A stretch of DNA of 64,000 nucleotides from Bombyx mori (lineage: Eukaryota > Arthropoda > Insecta > Lepidoptera > Bombycidae): positions 5,952,001 to 6,016,000 of the forward strand of contig NC_085116.1 in the NCBI RefSeq assembly GCF_030269925.1. Reading direction: 5' to 3'. Made by a program: the position numbers and the translations under genes. The stretch's first letter is position 1. Every line of letters begins with the position of its first letter. The notes under the pieces are model-generated. The model was not told the DNA's origin. It made no database searches and saw only the letters and a list, made by a program, of their open reading frames with translations. Shown here one piece after another: positions 12,070-24,381 of the stretch.

Positions 12070-15000
12070 ATGCCTGAATACGATGCAGCGCTACTGAAGG
12101 AAGTTGTCTGCCGTTTGGAAGATAACTCCCTCGAAAATGACAAAAGCAGACGCCAAAATTATGAGATTCTGGTAAAATGCTTAGATGATGAAGTGGATGT
12201 AAATATTAGTGTAGTGAAGAAAATTTTGAACATTTGTGAACATGATATGAAACAGAACATGAAATACACTGCATTCAACTTAACCATTATCTTGAAAATC
12301 TTAGAAAGAGTGAAGGTAATGTAGGATTCTTAATGTATTCTGTATTACATCCCTTAGTTAAATTAATTTAATTCCTTTAATTTTAAGTACAAAACTTAAT
12401 TGCAAAAATTAAGGTAAAACAAATAATTATAGGTAAATACAAATTTAGATGTGGATTATTGTCTTTAAAGATTAGGAACCTTTGTGCAGGCAGCTTATTC
12501 TGGGATTAATTAAAAACATCTATTATGAAAAATACAAAAATATAAAAAAATATGAATTTCTACTTGACTGTGCATGTGCTAAAGTCATTTGACACTATTT
12601 TAAAATTGATGGTAAGGTGTTTTGTGAACCTGGACATGTGGGTACCACCACCCTGCCTCTTTCTGCCATGAAGTAGTACTGCCTCTCAGTTTGAAGGGTA
12701 GGGCAGACATTATACTTTAAAAACAGAGACTTTGAAGTTATGTCTCAAGATTGGCAGTTGTATTGTTGTGGTTGATGTCTATGGGCTCCAGTGACCATTT
12801 AATGCCAGGTCAGCCGTGAGCTACCCAGTGTAGAAATAAAAAAATCCATTTAAGATTGAATATAATTATTTTAGGCTGGAAAATTACCACAAACTCTGAA
12901 TTTTGTGTCAACTGCTCTTGTGATACTCGATGTAATCAATGCTACAGCTTTATTGAGCAAAATAGAACACATAAGAACTTTATGCACCGAAACAATGATA
13001 CAGTTTCCAGATGAGACACTTGTTAAACTCGCTATGTGTTATACAAATAAAATTATGGAATTCTTTGAAGTTAGTAAATATCACAAATTTCCACTGGAAT
13101 CTAGGATCCTGGTAAGTTCTTTAATTTTAATTTATTGATACATTTTTGATCCATAAAATTACCATTTGAATAAATTTGCTTTTTACTTCCTTGTGTCCAC
13201 TGTCCATAATTTGAACTATACCATCTTTTTAGTAGTTAGTAGCCAGATGATATATTTGTTCAATTTGACTGCATGCTGCAGTTAAATTTACAGAATCTGT
13301 ATGGTTTGTGCTGTCCAAAAATGCATCAGTGATTGATTTTTACAAAATGTTTATGTAGCAATCTAATTAAAATATGGTTTCTTTCAGTTTTTTCAGATAA
13401 TCCTGAAAATCATCAAGGTATTACCACCTGAGAAGAAAATAGAATTTGTGAATGAAGGTTTATCAGTGTGGTTATCAAAGCTAATACCTACAATAGTTAC
13501 TTATTTGAATCATGACTGTAGTGTTTCTTGTATGAAATGTATCGAACTTCTAGAACTGTTGACTAATGAAATTTTGAGGATAGATTACACCAAAGACATT
13601 TATTGGGAATGTCTATATCAAAATATTTCTAATCCTAGTAGGTAAGTATTGATAGCGAATAGAAAATAATAATATTAAAATTAGAATACAATTAGTGATT
13701 CTTAAGTCAAATTTAATTTTTTTTTATTGCATAGATAGGTGGACGAGCTCACAGCCCACCTGGTGTTAAGTGGTTACTGGAGCCCTTAGATATCTAGAGA
13801 CGTAAATGCGCCACCCACCTTGAGATATAAGCTCTAAGGTCTCAGTATAGTTACAACGGCTGCCCTGCCCTTCAAACCGAAACGCATTACTGCTTCACGG
13901 CAGAAATAGGCAGGGCGGTGGTAACTACCAATGTGGACTCACAAGAGGTCCCACCACCAGTGAAGTATTTTACCATTACTGTCTTTTATTTAATTATATT
14001 GATGTCACAGAGCCCACCTGATTTAATTGGTTATTGGAGCTTCTAGTGAATGCAATTAATTTTATTATATAATAATGAATCTTGATTGCTTTGTAGTAGA
14101 AATAGACAGAATTGTGCTCCTTACAATACAATATACCTGTTTTTGCTCACAGCCTAGCTGATAGATTAATCTGCATGTTTTTGTATTAATCTTGTCAACA
14201 CCTGTGGCGAATCAATCATGCTTTCCAGTCTAATTCCATTTGTCCAGTCCATTCCATTTGTCCATTTGACATCAATTTACTGTTTCAAGGTGAAAACTAC
14301 CCTTCATTTTGTGGTTTTTTATGGGCTCTAGTAACTGCCTAATGTTGTCTGTACATTTACACAATAATGACATACAATATATTTGCACCCAGTGAAACCA
14401 CTTGCACACTTTTATCATAATAGAATACAAGGGCTGGAAATCCTTTGTTAAGGGACTATAATAATTAATATCTTAAATTCTAATAAATAGCAGAGATACC
14501 AGTGCACAGAAAGAACACACAAATATTTTTTAAAATATGTATTAGAAGATTTACAAGAACAATGTTAATTTTTATGTTCATTTACATCAAAGGTATCCAC
14601 TTCTAATGAAGAAGCTTCTAGAAAATGGCAGTTCACTGTGGCACAGACTTTGGATTGTATGCATCAAACTTCTTGGCCATCAAATAACCCGCAACGTTTC
14701 AGGTATGGGTACACCAATCAACTCAATGCTGCCTGTCGTTGAAGCAGCATTCAAGATTGATGCTGATAATCGTTGTAGAGCTTTTCAGTGTTGGTCAGTT
14801 CTAATTGATACATTTGCCAAAGAAACGAATGACAACTGTGTAAACAAAAGGCTAAAATTACTTGTGATTCCACTAAGGCTTAATAATGCAAAAGTTGAAG
14901 AGACAGCTCTAGCTAAGTTTGAAACATGGTGGCACTTGATAGTGAAATTCAGTACGAGACTTGGTGTATTTACTGATGTAGTACTGACATCATTTCTACA

Positions 15001-18000
15001 TTTTTGTTTTGGAAAATACAATGCATCAGGAAAACCCTCATTTATTCCTGGTCAAATATCAGACAAGCTATCAATGAAATGTGTTGATGCATTTGTTGAG
15101 ATTGTTGGACATGTTGGTTGTGAGGGATGCACTGATGTGCCAAGGTTAAAGGAAAGATTATTGAAAAAAAAATATTTAATAGAACATTGGCATGATTGGT
15201 CTTATTCACTGAAAACTGCTATAAATTTACTAATAAAAAAGGGTAACGAGGACTCACAAAAGCAAATGTCATGTATTTGGAAATCTTTTCTTTTGACGGT
15301 TGGAGAATTGCCTGATAATAATATTAGGACAGATCTAGTTAATGAATTGTTAAACCATTTTGAGAATTTTGTTGAGGTAAATATTTTCATTTAAATAACA
15401 TTTACATTTAAAAGTAACAACTTTTATTGTAATTTTGTATATGAAAGTAACAAATATTTTAAAACTTACAGGAAAGTAAAAGTGACCAAAAAAAAGTTGA
15501 ACTTGTATTTAACTCATTAGTAATTACCTTGTTTGATGACGAAACGAAAATAAGTCAATTGTTCAACTCGCAAACTGAAGACGATGGAATACTGCACAGA
15601 ATTATTAGCATACTTGTAGATCCAGCATTTAATTCTTTTTATCGTCAGTAAGTAATTATAATCTAAAATATAATTAAAATAGCACTAAATTATTTGGCAC
15701 ATATTTAACATGAAGAATTTCAATGAAAATTTATATTTAAGAAACTGAAAATGGAATTTTTAATCTCACACATATATTTTACAGTAAAAACACAACAGAG
15801 ATGATACAAAAATTAAAACCCATAGCATATTTTATTCTTGAGGAATCTATAAATTCAAAAAAGCTTATATTCTTGAAATGGGTTTTGGATAAACTTCCAT
15901 CAAATGACAACACACTTAAGATTTGGACAGCATTGGCAGAATTATTATGCGAGTCTGATTTCAATCTCTGCTCAACTAGTTTATCTTACATGGTTATATG
16001 GCCCTTGAAATCAATGAATCTATTTAATGATGTGAGTACAAATTTTCAATAAAACTACTTAGGTATTAGGTAAGATTTAAAATCATGATGGAGTATAATT
16101 TTGAATATTATTGTATTTATTATATTAATTATAATAGATGAAAATTTTGATGTGGATTATTGTTTGTGATAATCGCATCTCGTTTATCATCCTCAATATT
16201 TAAATTAAATCTATGATTCTGTTTTGATTGATGCCCAAAAGGATTCTACTAGTAGATATTTATATTACTATTATATTGAACTGTTTTTTTTTCACTGCAG
16301 GACATAATACTTCTTTTCTTGAGTGTTTACTGTTGCATTTTTTTTAAATATGAATACTTACATTTTTAATATTTATCAACAGGTTAAATATTCTGCTAAA
16401 ACTTGGCTCACGCTATACAATACAACGTTAGCAAAATTGAAAAAGACTGAATTGGATGAGAACATATCAAATATAATTCTATATTCAAACATTGTTACAC
16501 AGTCTAGCACATATATGTCATTGTGTGCTTTGTTGGCTATCCTTAGTAATAGTTTAACGAAAGATGCAGGTGAGTTACACTTTACTATTATTGACTGCAT
16601 ACTGGTGGTAGGACCTCTTGTGTGTCCGTACGGGTAGGTACCACCTACCCTGCCTATTTCTGCTGTGACGCAGTAATACGTTTCAGTTTGAAGGGTGGGG
16701 CAGCTGGAGACCTTGAAACTTATATCTTAGGATGGGTGGCGCATTTATGTTGTAGATGTCTATGGGGTCCGGTAACCGCTTGGCACCGGGTGGGCTGTTA
16801 TTTCGTCCACCCATCTAAGTAATAAAAAAAAAAATATATATTTTACCATCATTCTGTTATTTAAAAATTTTAGATTGTTGTTCTGTATAGATGTTCTGTT
16901 GGTCAATAAAAGGTTAATAATGGTTATAGCTTAATAAAAAATGGTTAATAATTAAAATAGGTAATAAATTTTTTAAATAAAAATATCAATTACAATGGAA
17001 TACTTTCTGGGGACTAGTAAAACAAGAACCCTTTCATAGTCATGATTATTGGTTTCATTGTTTCATTATCAAAAATTACTTGCAGGTTCAAAATACGACC
17101 AACAAGTAGAGTTAGTGCAAGTTTTGGTTAACAGAATCGATAATTATGAAGACATTGAAGATATATTTCCACTGTTAGTTGACATCATCATTGGAATTTG
17201 TAATCATGTGACAGAATCAGTTAACGAAACTCTGGAAGAACATGCAATGACGTGTGTTAAAAAAATCATGAAACTATTGATTCCTATTTTAAAACAAAAC
17301 AGTGCTGTAAGTAGTCGGTTACTGACAGTTACAATTGAATTTCACAGTAAACTTAAAAATACTTTAAATGTATTAAAATACACTTAACAAACTTATTTAT
17401 TTTCCAGGTACAAAATACCAATCAAATTTTAATAGGAAAATTGCTGAAATCAGTTTATACAGTGTTACAAACAGCACTCTACCCAAAATCTCATTCAATC
17501 TTATATGATGTTCTAAAACAATACGCTGGATGTTTTAATGATAAGTTAATATTATTTGATGCTGTAGATTCCATTTTGAAATTAAATTCTACACAAGATA
17601 AGGAGAACAGCCCGCGGGATATGAATAGTGATTTAGAAAACTGTGAATCTTTAAAGCAAATGAACAAAAATGAGGCTACTAATAAAAAGTCTTGTACGCC
17701 TAACGCCAAGGAAGTTACAAAGAAAAAGAAACGAGAATCTAGCATAGTAAACACAGTAGTAGAAAATGGCGAAGAATTTGTTGTTGTCAAATCAAACTGG
17801 AAATTTAATCCTAAAAAGCTTACAGAAAATCAAAAAGAAAAATTCACAAGAAAACGAGAAGATATACCTGCCCTGTACCAAGACTTATCTCAATCTCAAG
17901 ATGAATTTAAATTAACAAAGTGGAAAACAGACTCCCAAGACACAACAACAAATAGTAAATCAAACAGCAAGTCCGTGAACAATTTTGATAATCCAGAAAT

Positions 18001-21000
18001 TAATCTTAAAGAAATGCCAGGTACCGACGTTGTTCCTACTATTATTGAAAACATACTTGGGGATAAAAAAGGAACAACATCTGGAATAGAGGCAGAATTA
18101 AGCCCAAAATCAATTACTACTGATAAAAAACGAGAAGTGCCCAAATCAAGAACACCACGAATGGCATTAAAAGATAGAATCTTTCATAATGTCAGGAATT
18201 TGATTGAGAAATCTATAACACCAGAAAAGCGTGCATCTACTGAAGATAAAAATTTGGAAAATTCCGTAAAAACTTCCACTTCCACAGACGTAAATATTGA
18301 AAATCTCGTTAATTCAGCCCCATCTTTGTTGCTCTCTGATAGGCCATCTCGTGTCAAAAGGAAGCCTAAAAAGTTTGATGATGCGGAACTCTTTGCTCTA
18401 AAAAAACGGCGTCACTCCCAGACAGATTCACAATCTGATGATCAAACTGTGGAGAAGCCTATGGATAATATAACAACAGATTTACAAATGAAAAAGAGTT
18501 CCAAAATAACTGACACGGTCAAAAAAAATATTGAAGAAAATAATTTGTCTGGAATAGTCTTGTTAATAGAGAGCACTGGTGATAAATATACTGAAAATAC
18601 GGAGGTAGCGAAACTAACACCGAAAGTAAATAATATTGAACCAAGTGACAGTATTGAAACTAGTGACAGTATACAATCAGTAACTTTACATGAAGGAACC
18701 AAGGAGCAGGACATAATTGAGAAAGAAAAAATAACGACTAAGAATTTCGTGGCAACGACGGAAAAGGTAGACAGTGATAATGTTTCTACAGGCTCACAAG
18801 AAAATACCAGTGAAAAAAGATGTGCTAAGATTACTCATGTTGTACAAGTACACTCTACAGATGAAATCACAACTAAAAGCAAAGAAAGCTCTGCTCGAAA
18901 GAGCACTAATAAAAAATCACGAATTGAAAAGGAATTAGCCATTGACATGGTTGAAGGGCACCCATTTTTAAACACACCTACAACATCTCAAAAAAGAAAT
19001 ACTCGAAAAAGTTTAGTCACTCCCACAACTAATAAGACAAGTTTATCGGAAAAGTTAAATAAAACGAAAAATTCCGGGAAGAAAGATCTAAAAGAAGGTT
19101 TGAAAATAACGCAATTAAAGAGTACAAAGACACCTGATTCTCAAGGAGAAAGTTCACAAACTGATAAATCTCAAAGTTGTTCTGAGGATGTTATAGAAAG
19201 CTCTCAAGATTCGACATTAACTACTGTAAGTGTTATAAAAAAGACCCCTAAAAAGATAGCAATTGTCAGCATTGAAAAAATTTATGTTATTTCTAAGAAC
19301 GACGCAAACGTTAATCGCACTAAAAGCCTATTGAAGGAACCAGATATTGAAATCATTGAATTTTCTGATGAGAAAATTAATTCGGACAATAACCCCGTCA
19401 CAGTAAACGAAAGTGCAGCAGATAAAACTGTTGAAAGTAATATTACAAACATAGAACCAAACTCTTCTAACATGATGAACGATTCACAGTCTATAATTAT
19501 TAATGAGACACCTTACTCTTGTCATGAAAGCAAAGACGATATTGAATTGCCTGTAAATAAAACTGTCATAGAAGAGAAAAATAAAACGGAATCAAGCGAC
19601 ATTACAAACACAGAGTCTTTAGCTGAAAAAGAAATATCAGACGATGTGGTTATTATAAACGATGATGACGTGCCAATAACGATTAGTAGTGAAGAAAAAT
19701 CAATTCAACTTGAAAGTCAAGAATTAGCAGAAGCAGACACACAACCTATTGAGCACAATGATGAATTCAATACCAGTTCGAATCTAAATATGCCATGTGG
19801 CATGGAAGAGGAAAAATCAATAAACCAAAGTAATGAAACTGAAATCAATACACAAGACGACGCTACAAAAACGTTCACAGAATCAATGGATGTTTCAGTA
19901 GTAGTTGAGTCTACCAATGACGTGTCTTCTCCATACAAGAACGACGAACAGAGAAAAAAGGACTTTTTGAATAATACAGTTGAGATTTCTCCCATAAAAA
20001 TATTAAGGCCCGATCTTGAAGACAAATCTCCATCTCCGGAGACGAGCAGAGACTACGTCGTTATAAAATTGACATCGCCAGTACATAGTAATGGAGAACC
20101 ATTCGAAAAGGGGTCCCCAGAATTTTTTACAGAAGAAAAAGTATCTCCAGATAAAAGAGACCAATCTCCTCCTAGGCCTGAAGTAGTTGTCAACAACACA
20201 AGTCCTAATTCTTTACAGTCACTGAAAAAGAACAAACCTCAAGTACGAGCCGGCGGCCGTGCAGCTCAAATGCTCGGCCTATGTGTTCCTGATAATTTAA
20301 ATTCAATTATGAAACCTGACAGATCTGATTATGAAGAAAGTAAAAAAAATAACCAGTCAACAACACCGGCTCGAAGAAATTTAAGAATATTGTATAACTC
20401 TGTTGGTGGCGGAATAGAAACAACAATGGAAAGTGAGGACAGCGAAACTTTCTTAAGACTAAAACGAACTTTACCAGCACTTGATGTGAGTCCATCAGTT
20501 CCTATTTTAAAAAGAAAGTTGGCCGAGATCTCTGATGAAGCTACCGTTTCACCTGCAAATAAAGTAAGTTATTACAAATATAAAAACACATACAATAACT
20601 GTTTTAGCTCTTTGTTATTTTATGTTATTTTCTTTTATAGAGAAAACGGGTCAGTTTCCACGACCCACCAGTGTCAACTACGGTATCTGTACAAAAGTAC
20701 ATAGAACCAATAGGTCTGAGATCACCACAAAATTCGGCGCAAAAGCGTCAAGAAAGGCAAACACGGCCTCATTCCAATTTCAAGTCCCAAAAGAGACTCG
20801 ACAGTGCATTCAAGTTAGAAACTGCTTTGTCAAAGGCCGTCGAGAGTTTCACTGATGTTGAAATTCTGAATAGCAGTGATAATACTCAATCAAGTATTGA
20901 AACTTCACTAGTAAATGTTACTGTTGATTCAAATAATGATATTCTTAGTGGTATCCAACCACTTAAATCTTTGGACGAGGCACAAACTCCTTTAAAGTCT

Positions 21001-24000
21001 CAGGATACTACTGAACACTTAAAATCACTCACTGACATGGAGACAGACAGTGACATTATCAGTAAAGACGATACACAAATATCGTCGCTAGAACAGACTC
21101 CTGTTGTAGAAGTTGTGAAAATAAGTGACCTGAATGATACAGACCCGATTTGTCCTCAATTAATAAACTGCAGTGATCCCATTGATAATGTTGCGGCGGA
21201 CCTGTCTTCTGTCACGATGAAATCGTTGCTCATAAAAGAATTGCAGGGTAAAGTTAACACAATCGGTGATTTAGCTAAAATGACTGAATTGGAGGTAAAT
21301 CGATTATGTATAAAGGCACCAAAAGTGAAAACAGCTAAAAACGCGTTATATCTGTATGCCTTGAGGAATGCTGCGATGAATAAAGCTGCAAATTCTGAGG
21401 TTAAAACCGATGTGACTGATGATACGAGAATGATACCGGAAACTGCAAAGATAAATATTGATACACAAACTATTAATGTTTCAATAAATGATGTTGAAAT
21501 TCAAACATGTGATGTGTCGACATCATCCGTGTCTTTACAAACGGAAAGTGCTACAATGGTAGATACAGGAATACAAACTAAAGAATCTGGGGAAAAATCC
21601 ACAGCTGATATGGTTACATTCTGCTTGGAAAAGGTTAGTCAAATAAGTTTTCTCATAATAAGCTTTTTTTTAATGCCCTTGTAGGCAGACGAGCATACGG
21701 CCCACCTGATGGTGAGTAGTTGCCGTCGCCCATGGACTTCAGCAATGCCAGGGGCAGAGCCAAGCCGCTGCCTACCGCAAATTGACATAGTAGTGATAAT
21801 CTGATGATTGTGATTTGAGTACAGCAGGAGGCACCAGTCGTGAGCTCTCGATAAAAGAGCAGTAATTAAATGGATCACTTAAGTAATTTAATTAAGTAAA
21901 AATTCAATTAACTTCCTTCAATTTAAACTTGTATTTGTTAATTTATTATTCTAAGTCAGAATTAAGCCTATTTTTAACCAACTTCCATAAGGTTATTAAG
22001 TCATCCCTTTTTTTTTATAGAACAGGTTGTTGTCGACGAGTTATTGCCGCTAAATTATATTAATAAGTTATAGATTTTAGGCAATTTTCATTGATTTCTC
22101 TAAAGCCAGGGAAACCATTTGAATAATATACCTAAAATTATTTCTAATTGATAAGATCTTATCTTCTAAACAATTCCTTAAGTTATCTATTTATACCAGT
22201 ATTGATCAATGTCCAAGACAAAAACAAAAAACCGTCTTTTACTAAAAAGTTTCAAATAATATATTTATGTGGTAATATATATTTATATACTTGTGGTACT
22301 ACTAAATGTACATTTATCCACAGAAAATTATTCATAAGAAGTTAGTGCCTGCATAAATTAAATGAGGTTGATAAAAAATATGTGGTTAATAAAATTGCAC
22401 GAAATTGTAGTTTGGTGCAGTTTTTTTTTTTTCCTACCTATGTTGGTTGCCTTGAGAGGCTATTCCAGCGTAACCTTAACTAGTAGGTGAGCTCACGGGG
22501 CTCAAACCTGACGACGTTGCTAACACGAACCCTAGCAACCGTGCTTCGCAGAATCTACCATCGGATCGGAAACGCGACCCACTGAGAAGATCCGGCGAGA
22601 AACTCAGTGGGCTGTGTCTGAGGGTTAATTGTTAATTTACTCGTGATACGCGTGCACAACACAGGGAACGAATCACGGCTGACGGCTTGTGACGCGACGC
22701 GGGACGAACCAATAGCGTTATCGATATGGCCGGTGCCACCCCCGTTCTTGCTTCGTTCCCCTAAACCAGCGTTTTCCAAAGTGGGCGATAACGCCCTCTT
22801 ATGGGCGCTGCAGGCCTAAAAAGGGGCGGTAAGAGACCCAGGAAAAAAATGGGGGTGTTGTGTAGAGGCTTGAGAGACGATTTTTAATTTCATCTAGGAG
22901 GACTCTTAGACTCCAACTGAGCTCTCGCTATAGTAGTTTTTATGCAGGTGAAAAAATTGGGGGCGCTAAAAACATAATTTATTCTCAAAGTGGGCAGTAG
23001 ACAAAATAAGTTTGGGAGCCCCTGTCTTAAACTGATCTAAAAATGCACCTCTGCGCATGTTAAGGTCAGAGCTCACGACTCGTGCCGATTACTGTGCCAT
23101 GAAAGCGTGAAGGCGACCACTATTGTGCCTAGTGCGAGTTTTTAACGTTCTCGATAGCGTAAAAGGAAACTCGATTTTGTATGCAGTTGGAACAGCGCCC
23201 CTAGCGACAAACGTACGCAAACGATCTAACTCTATACAAATTTGAATTATCGTTTACGCTATCGAGAACGTTAAAAAACTGTCACTAAGCACACAAGTCT
23301 ATTTGCTGTCCGTTATGCGCTATCGATATACATACATATTGATACGTTTTAGTTTAGTTTATTGCTTGTTCGGCTGTACAATGATTTCGCAATCCTGCTT
23401 ATTAGACATAAACACTTGTGTGATAACCTATTGTCGGTTTTCTTTAAAATAAATAATTGAAATAACTGGATATGGGACACTGAAATAAGCAAAATGTTTG
23501 TCTAAATCCAGTTTGTTTTAATACCATTGTCGCTGCTATTGCCGATGAGCGCACCGGTGACCGCTTTTATGTGTGTCATGTTTCGTTAGTGTACTTAGTG
23601 CGAGTTTCTTAACGTTCCCGATAGCGTAAAAGTTAACTCAAAGTTGTATGGAGTTGGAACAGCGCCCCTAGCGGCAAACGTAGGCAAACGATCTCATTCC
23701 ATACAATTATGCGCTAACTTTTACGCTATCGAGAACGTTAAAAAACTTGCACTAAGCACACTGCTTCGTGTAATGACACGATGATTATAAAAACGGTATT
23801 ACAATGAAATAATGGTCATCCCTATAAATTAGTAGGCAGCGGCTTGGCTCTGCCCCTGGCATTGCTGAAGTCCATGGGTGACGGTAACCACTCGCCATCA
23901 GGTGGGCCGTATGCTCGTCAGCCTACAAGGGCAATAAAAAAATCAATTCCCATGAGATTTTCGCTTCAGAACTTATCAGGATAATACAACAGTACTTCCA

Positions 24001-24381
24001 TAAGTAATGTGTACATAAACGGCTCTAAAATGCCCTGATGTTATTAAAAAAAAACATAATATTGCATTTCGAATAAAACAGTTGTTGTTCTTTCAGAGAT
24101 CAGACTTTGTGGATCGGCTTTCGGAACAACTGGACGGATCGTCTGTGCAGAAATTGGCAGAAAAAATGACTATTTATAACATTACCGAAACACTAACCCG
24201 GAAAATGACTACGGGAGATACCTATGCAGTATTAAAGAAAATATTAGAGCATTCAACCGAGAAAAATAAAAATACGGAACTATCCATTTTGGGTGACTAT
24301 TTATATGAGAAATTTGATTCTAAAGATATAATATTGCTTTGTAGCCAGTTGTTACAAAGAGTTCACGATAAGCCAAACTAG
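12070..24381 (+). CDS. Rif1: Rif1, replication timing regulatory factor 1
   Basis: Eleven coding exons join in phase: 12070-12315, 12875-13111, 13397-13641, 14593-15376, 15472-15647, 15785-16031, 16383-16569, 17086-17306, 17408-20563, 20641-21633 and 24097-24381. They total 6777 nt, or 2258 residues plus stop. Residues 1 to about 780 are helical-repeat (HEAT-like) sequence, including SLWHRLW in exon 4. The next thousand residues are Ser/Lys/Glu-rich and disordered. GGRAAQMLGL (about 1730), PILK (1813-1816), RKRVSFHDP (1834-1842) and IGDLAKMTELEVNRL (about 2040) are the C-terminal Rif1 signatures. Rif1 is known to recruit PP1 through SILK/RVxF motifs to control origin firing and break repair in the nucleus. 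The start is the ATG right after an acceptor. Exon 3 could begin at 13388 instead. Confidence 0.93.
12630..12842 (+). mobile_element. Old, diverged Bm1 copy in Rif1 intron 1
   Basis: GGTACCACCACCCTGCCTCT..CTGCCATGAAGTAGTACTG..GATGTCTATGGGCTCCAGTG and an A tail are recognisable. Many substitutions and small gaps indicate age. Confidence 0.75.
13718..13968 (-). mobile_element. Bm1 3' portion in Rif1 intron 3
   Basis: Poly(T), then GCATAGATAGGTGGACGAGC to GTCCCACCACCAGTGAAG. The head is absent. Confidence 0.85.
14593..15376 (+). CDS. Rif1: Rif1 exon 4, helical-repeat region
   Basis: It codes for residues about 243-504, entered after ACATCAAAG in phase 2 and left at GTTGAG|GTAAAT. It contains the Trp-rich LWHRLW segment characteristic of the Rif1 N-terminal repeat array. 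Confidence 0.9.
16598..16831 (+). mobile_element. Bm1 3' portion in Rif1 intron 7
   Basis: ATACTGGTGGTAGGACCTCT to TCTAAGTAATAAAAAAAAAA. It begins about 30 bp after the donor of exon 7. Confidence 0.85.
17408..20563 (+). CDS. Rif1: Rif1 exon 9, disordered central region
   Basis: A 3156-nt exon (1052 residues, phase 0 on both sides) is rich in Ser, Thr, Asp, Glu and Lys with many S/T-P sites. It ends with GGRAAQMLGL and a PILK motif 20 residues before the RVSF in the next exon. It holds most of the low-complexity part of the protein. Confidence 0.92.
20641..21633 (+). CDS. Rif1: Rif1 exon 10, PP1 docking and alpha-CTD-like segment
   Basis: The first codons read RKRVSFHDPP, the RVxF-type PP1 docking motif of animal Rif1. 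Residues about 2025-2080 (LLIKELQG..IGDLAKMT..KTAKNALYLYAL) resemble the Rif1 C-terminal domain likened to the bacterial RNA polymerase alpha-CTD, a DNA-binding fold. Acceptor TTTTATAG, donor GTTAGT. Confidence 0.92.
21665..21780 (-). mobile_element. LINE-tail repeat in Rif1 intron 10
   Basis: Same roughly 105-bp block as at 3740, minus orientation, with a short T run at its left edge. It starts about 30 bp after the exon 10 donor. Confidence 0.7.
22419..22766 (-). mobile_element. Jockey-like LINE, 5'-truncated 3' end
   Basis: Poly(T) at the left is followed by the reverse complement of the 3' UTR family (GAAACTCAGTGGGCTGTGTC, GATCCGGCGAGAAACTCAGT). It also occurs at 28673, 34232, 44677 and 48664. 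It abuts the hAT-like element at 22767. Confidence 0.65.
22767..23024. mobile_element. Short non-autonomous hAT-like element
   Basis: It starts CAGCGTTTTCCAAAGTGGGC and ends TTTGGGAGCCCCTG, flanked by CCCTAAAC and TCTTAAAC (6 of 8 identical). The first 35 bases share CAAAGTGGGCGATAACGCCC with the right end of the 5 kb element ending at 44424. Confidence 0.65.
23124..23293. mobile_element. MITE, copy 1
   Basis: Inverted termini of about 40 bp: TGTGCCTAGTGCGAG..TTAACGTTCTCGATAGCGTAAA on the left pairs with ACGCTATCGAGAACGTTAAA..TAAGCACA on the right. The core contains ACAGCGCCCCTAGCGACAAA. Confidence 0.75.
23588..23763. mobile_element. MITE, copy 2 of the same family
   Basis: Same inverted termini and core (ACAGCGCCCCTAGCGGCAAA) as the copy at 23124, same orientation, 295 bp downstream. 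The intervening DNA is not part of the element. Confidence 0.78.
23834..23941 (+). mobile_element. LINE-tail repeat in Rif1 intron 10
   Basis: GGCAGCGGCTTGGCTCTGCC to GCCTACAAGGGCAATAAAAAA, the plus-strand counterpart of the copy at 3709. Confidence 0.72.
24097..24381 (+). CDS. Rif1: Rif1 exon 11, C-terminus
   Basis: This exon comes after a 2.46 kb repeat-filled intron (acceptor TTGTTCTTTCAG). It gives 94 residues ending HDKPN and a TAG stop. It is mostly helical and charged, and phase 0 matches exon 10. Confidence 0.85.
   Translation, partial: RSDFVDRLSEQLDGSSVQKLAEKMTIYNITETLTRKMTTGDTYAVLKKILEHSTEKNKNTELSILGDYLYEKFDSKDIILLCSQLLQRVHDKPN

Noticed and set aside
17491..20495. Several minus-strand ORFs of 60-100 residues
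   Set aside because: They are antisense shadows of Rif1 exons 9 and 10.
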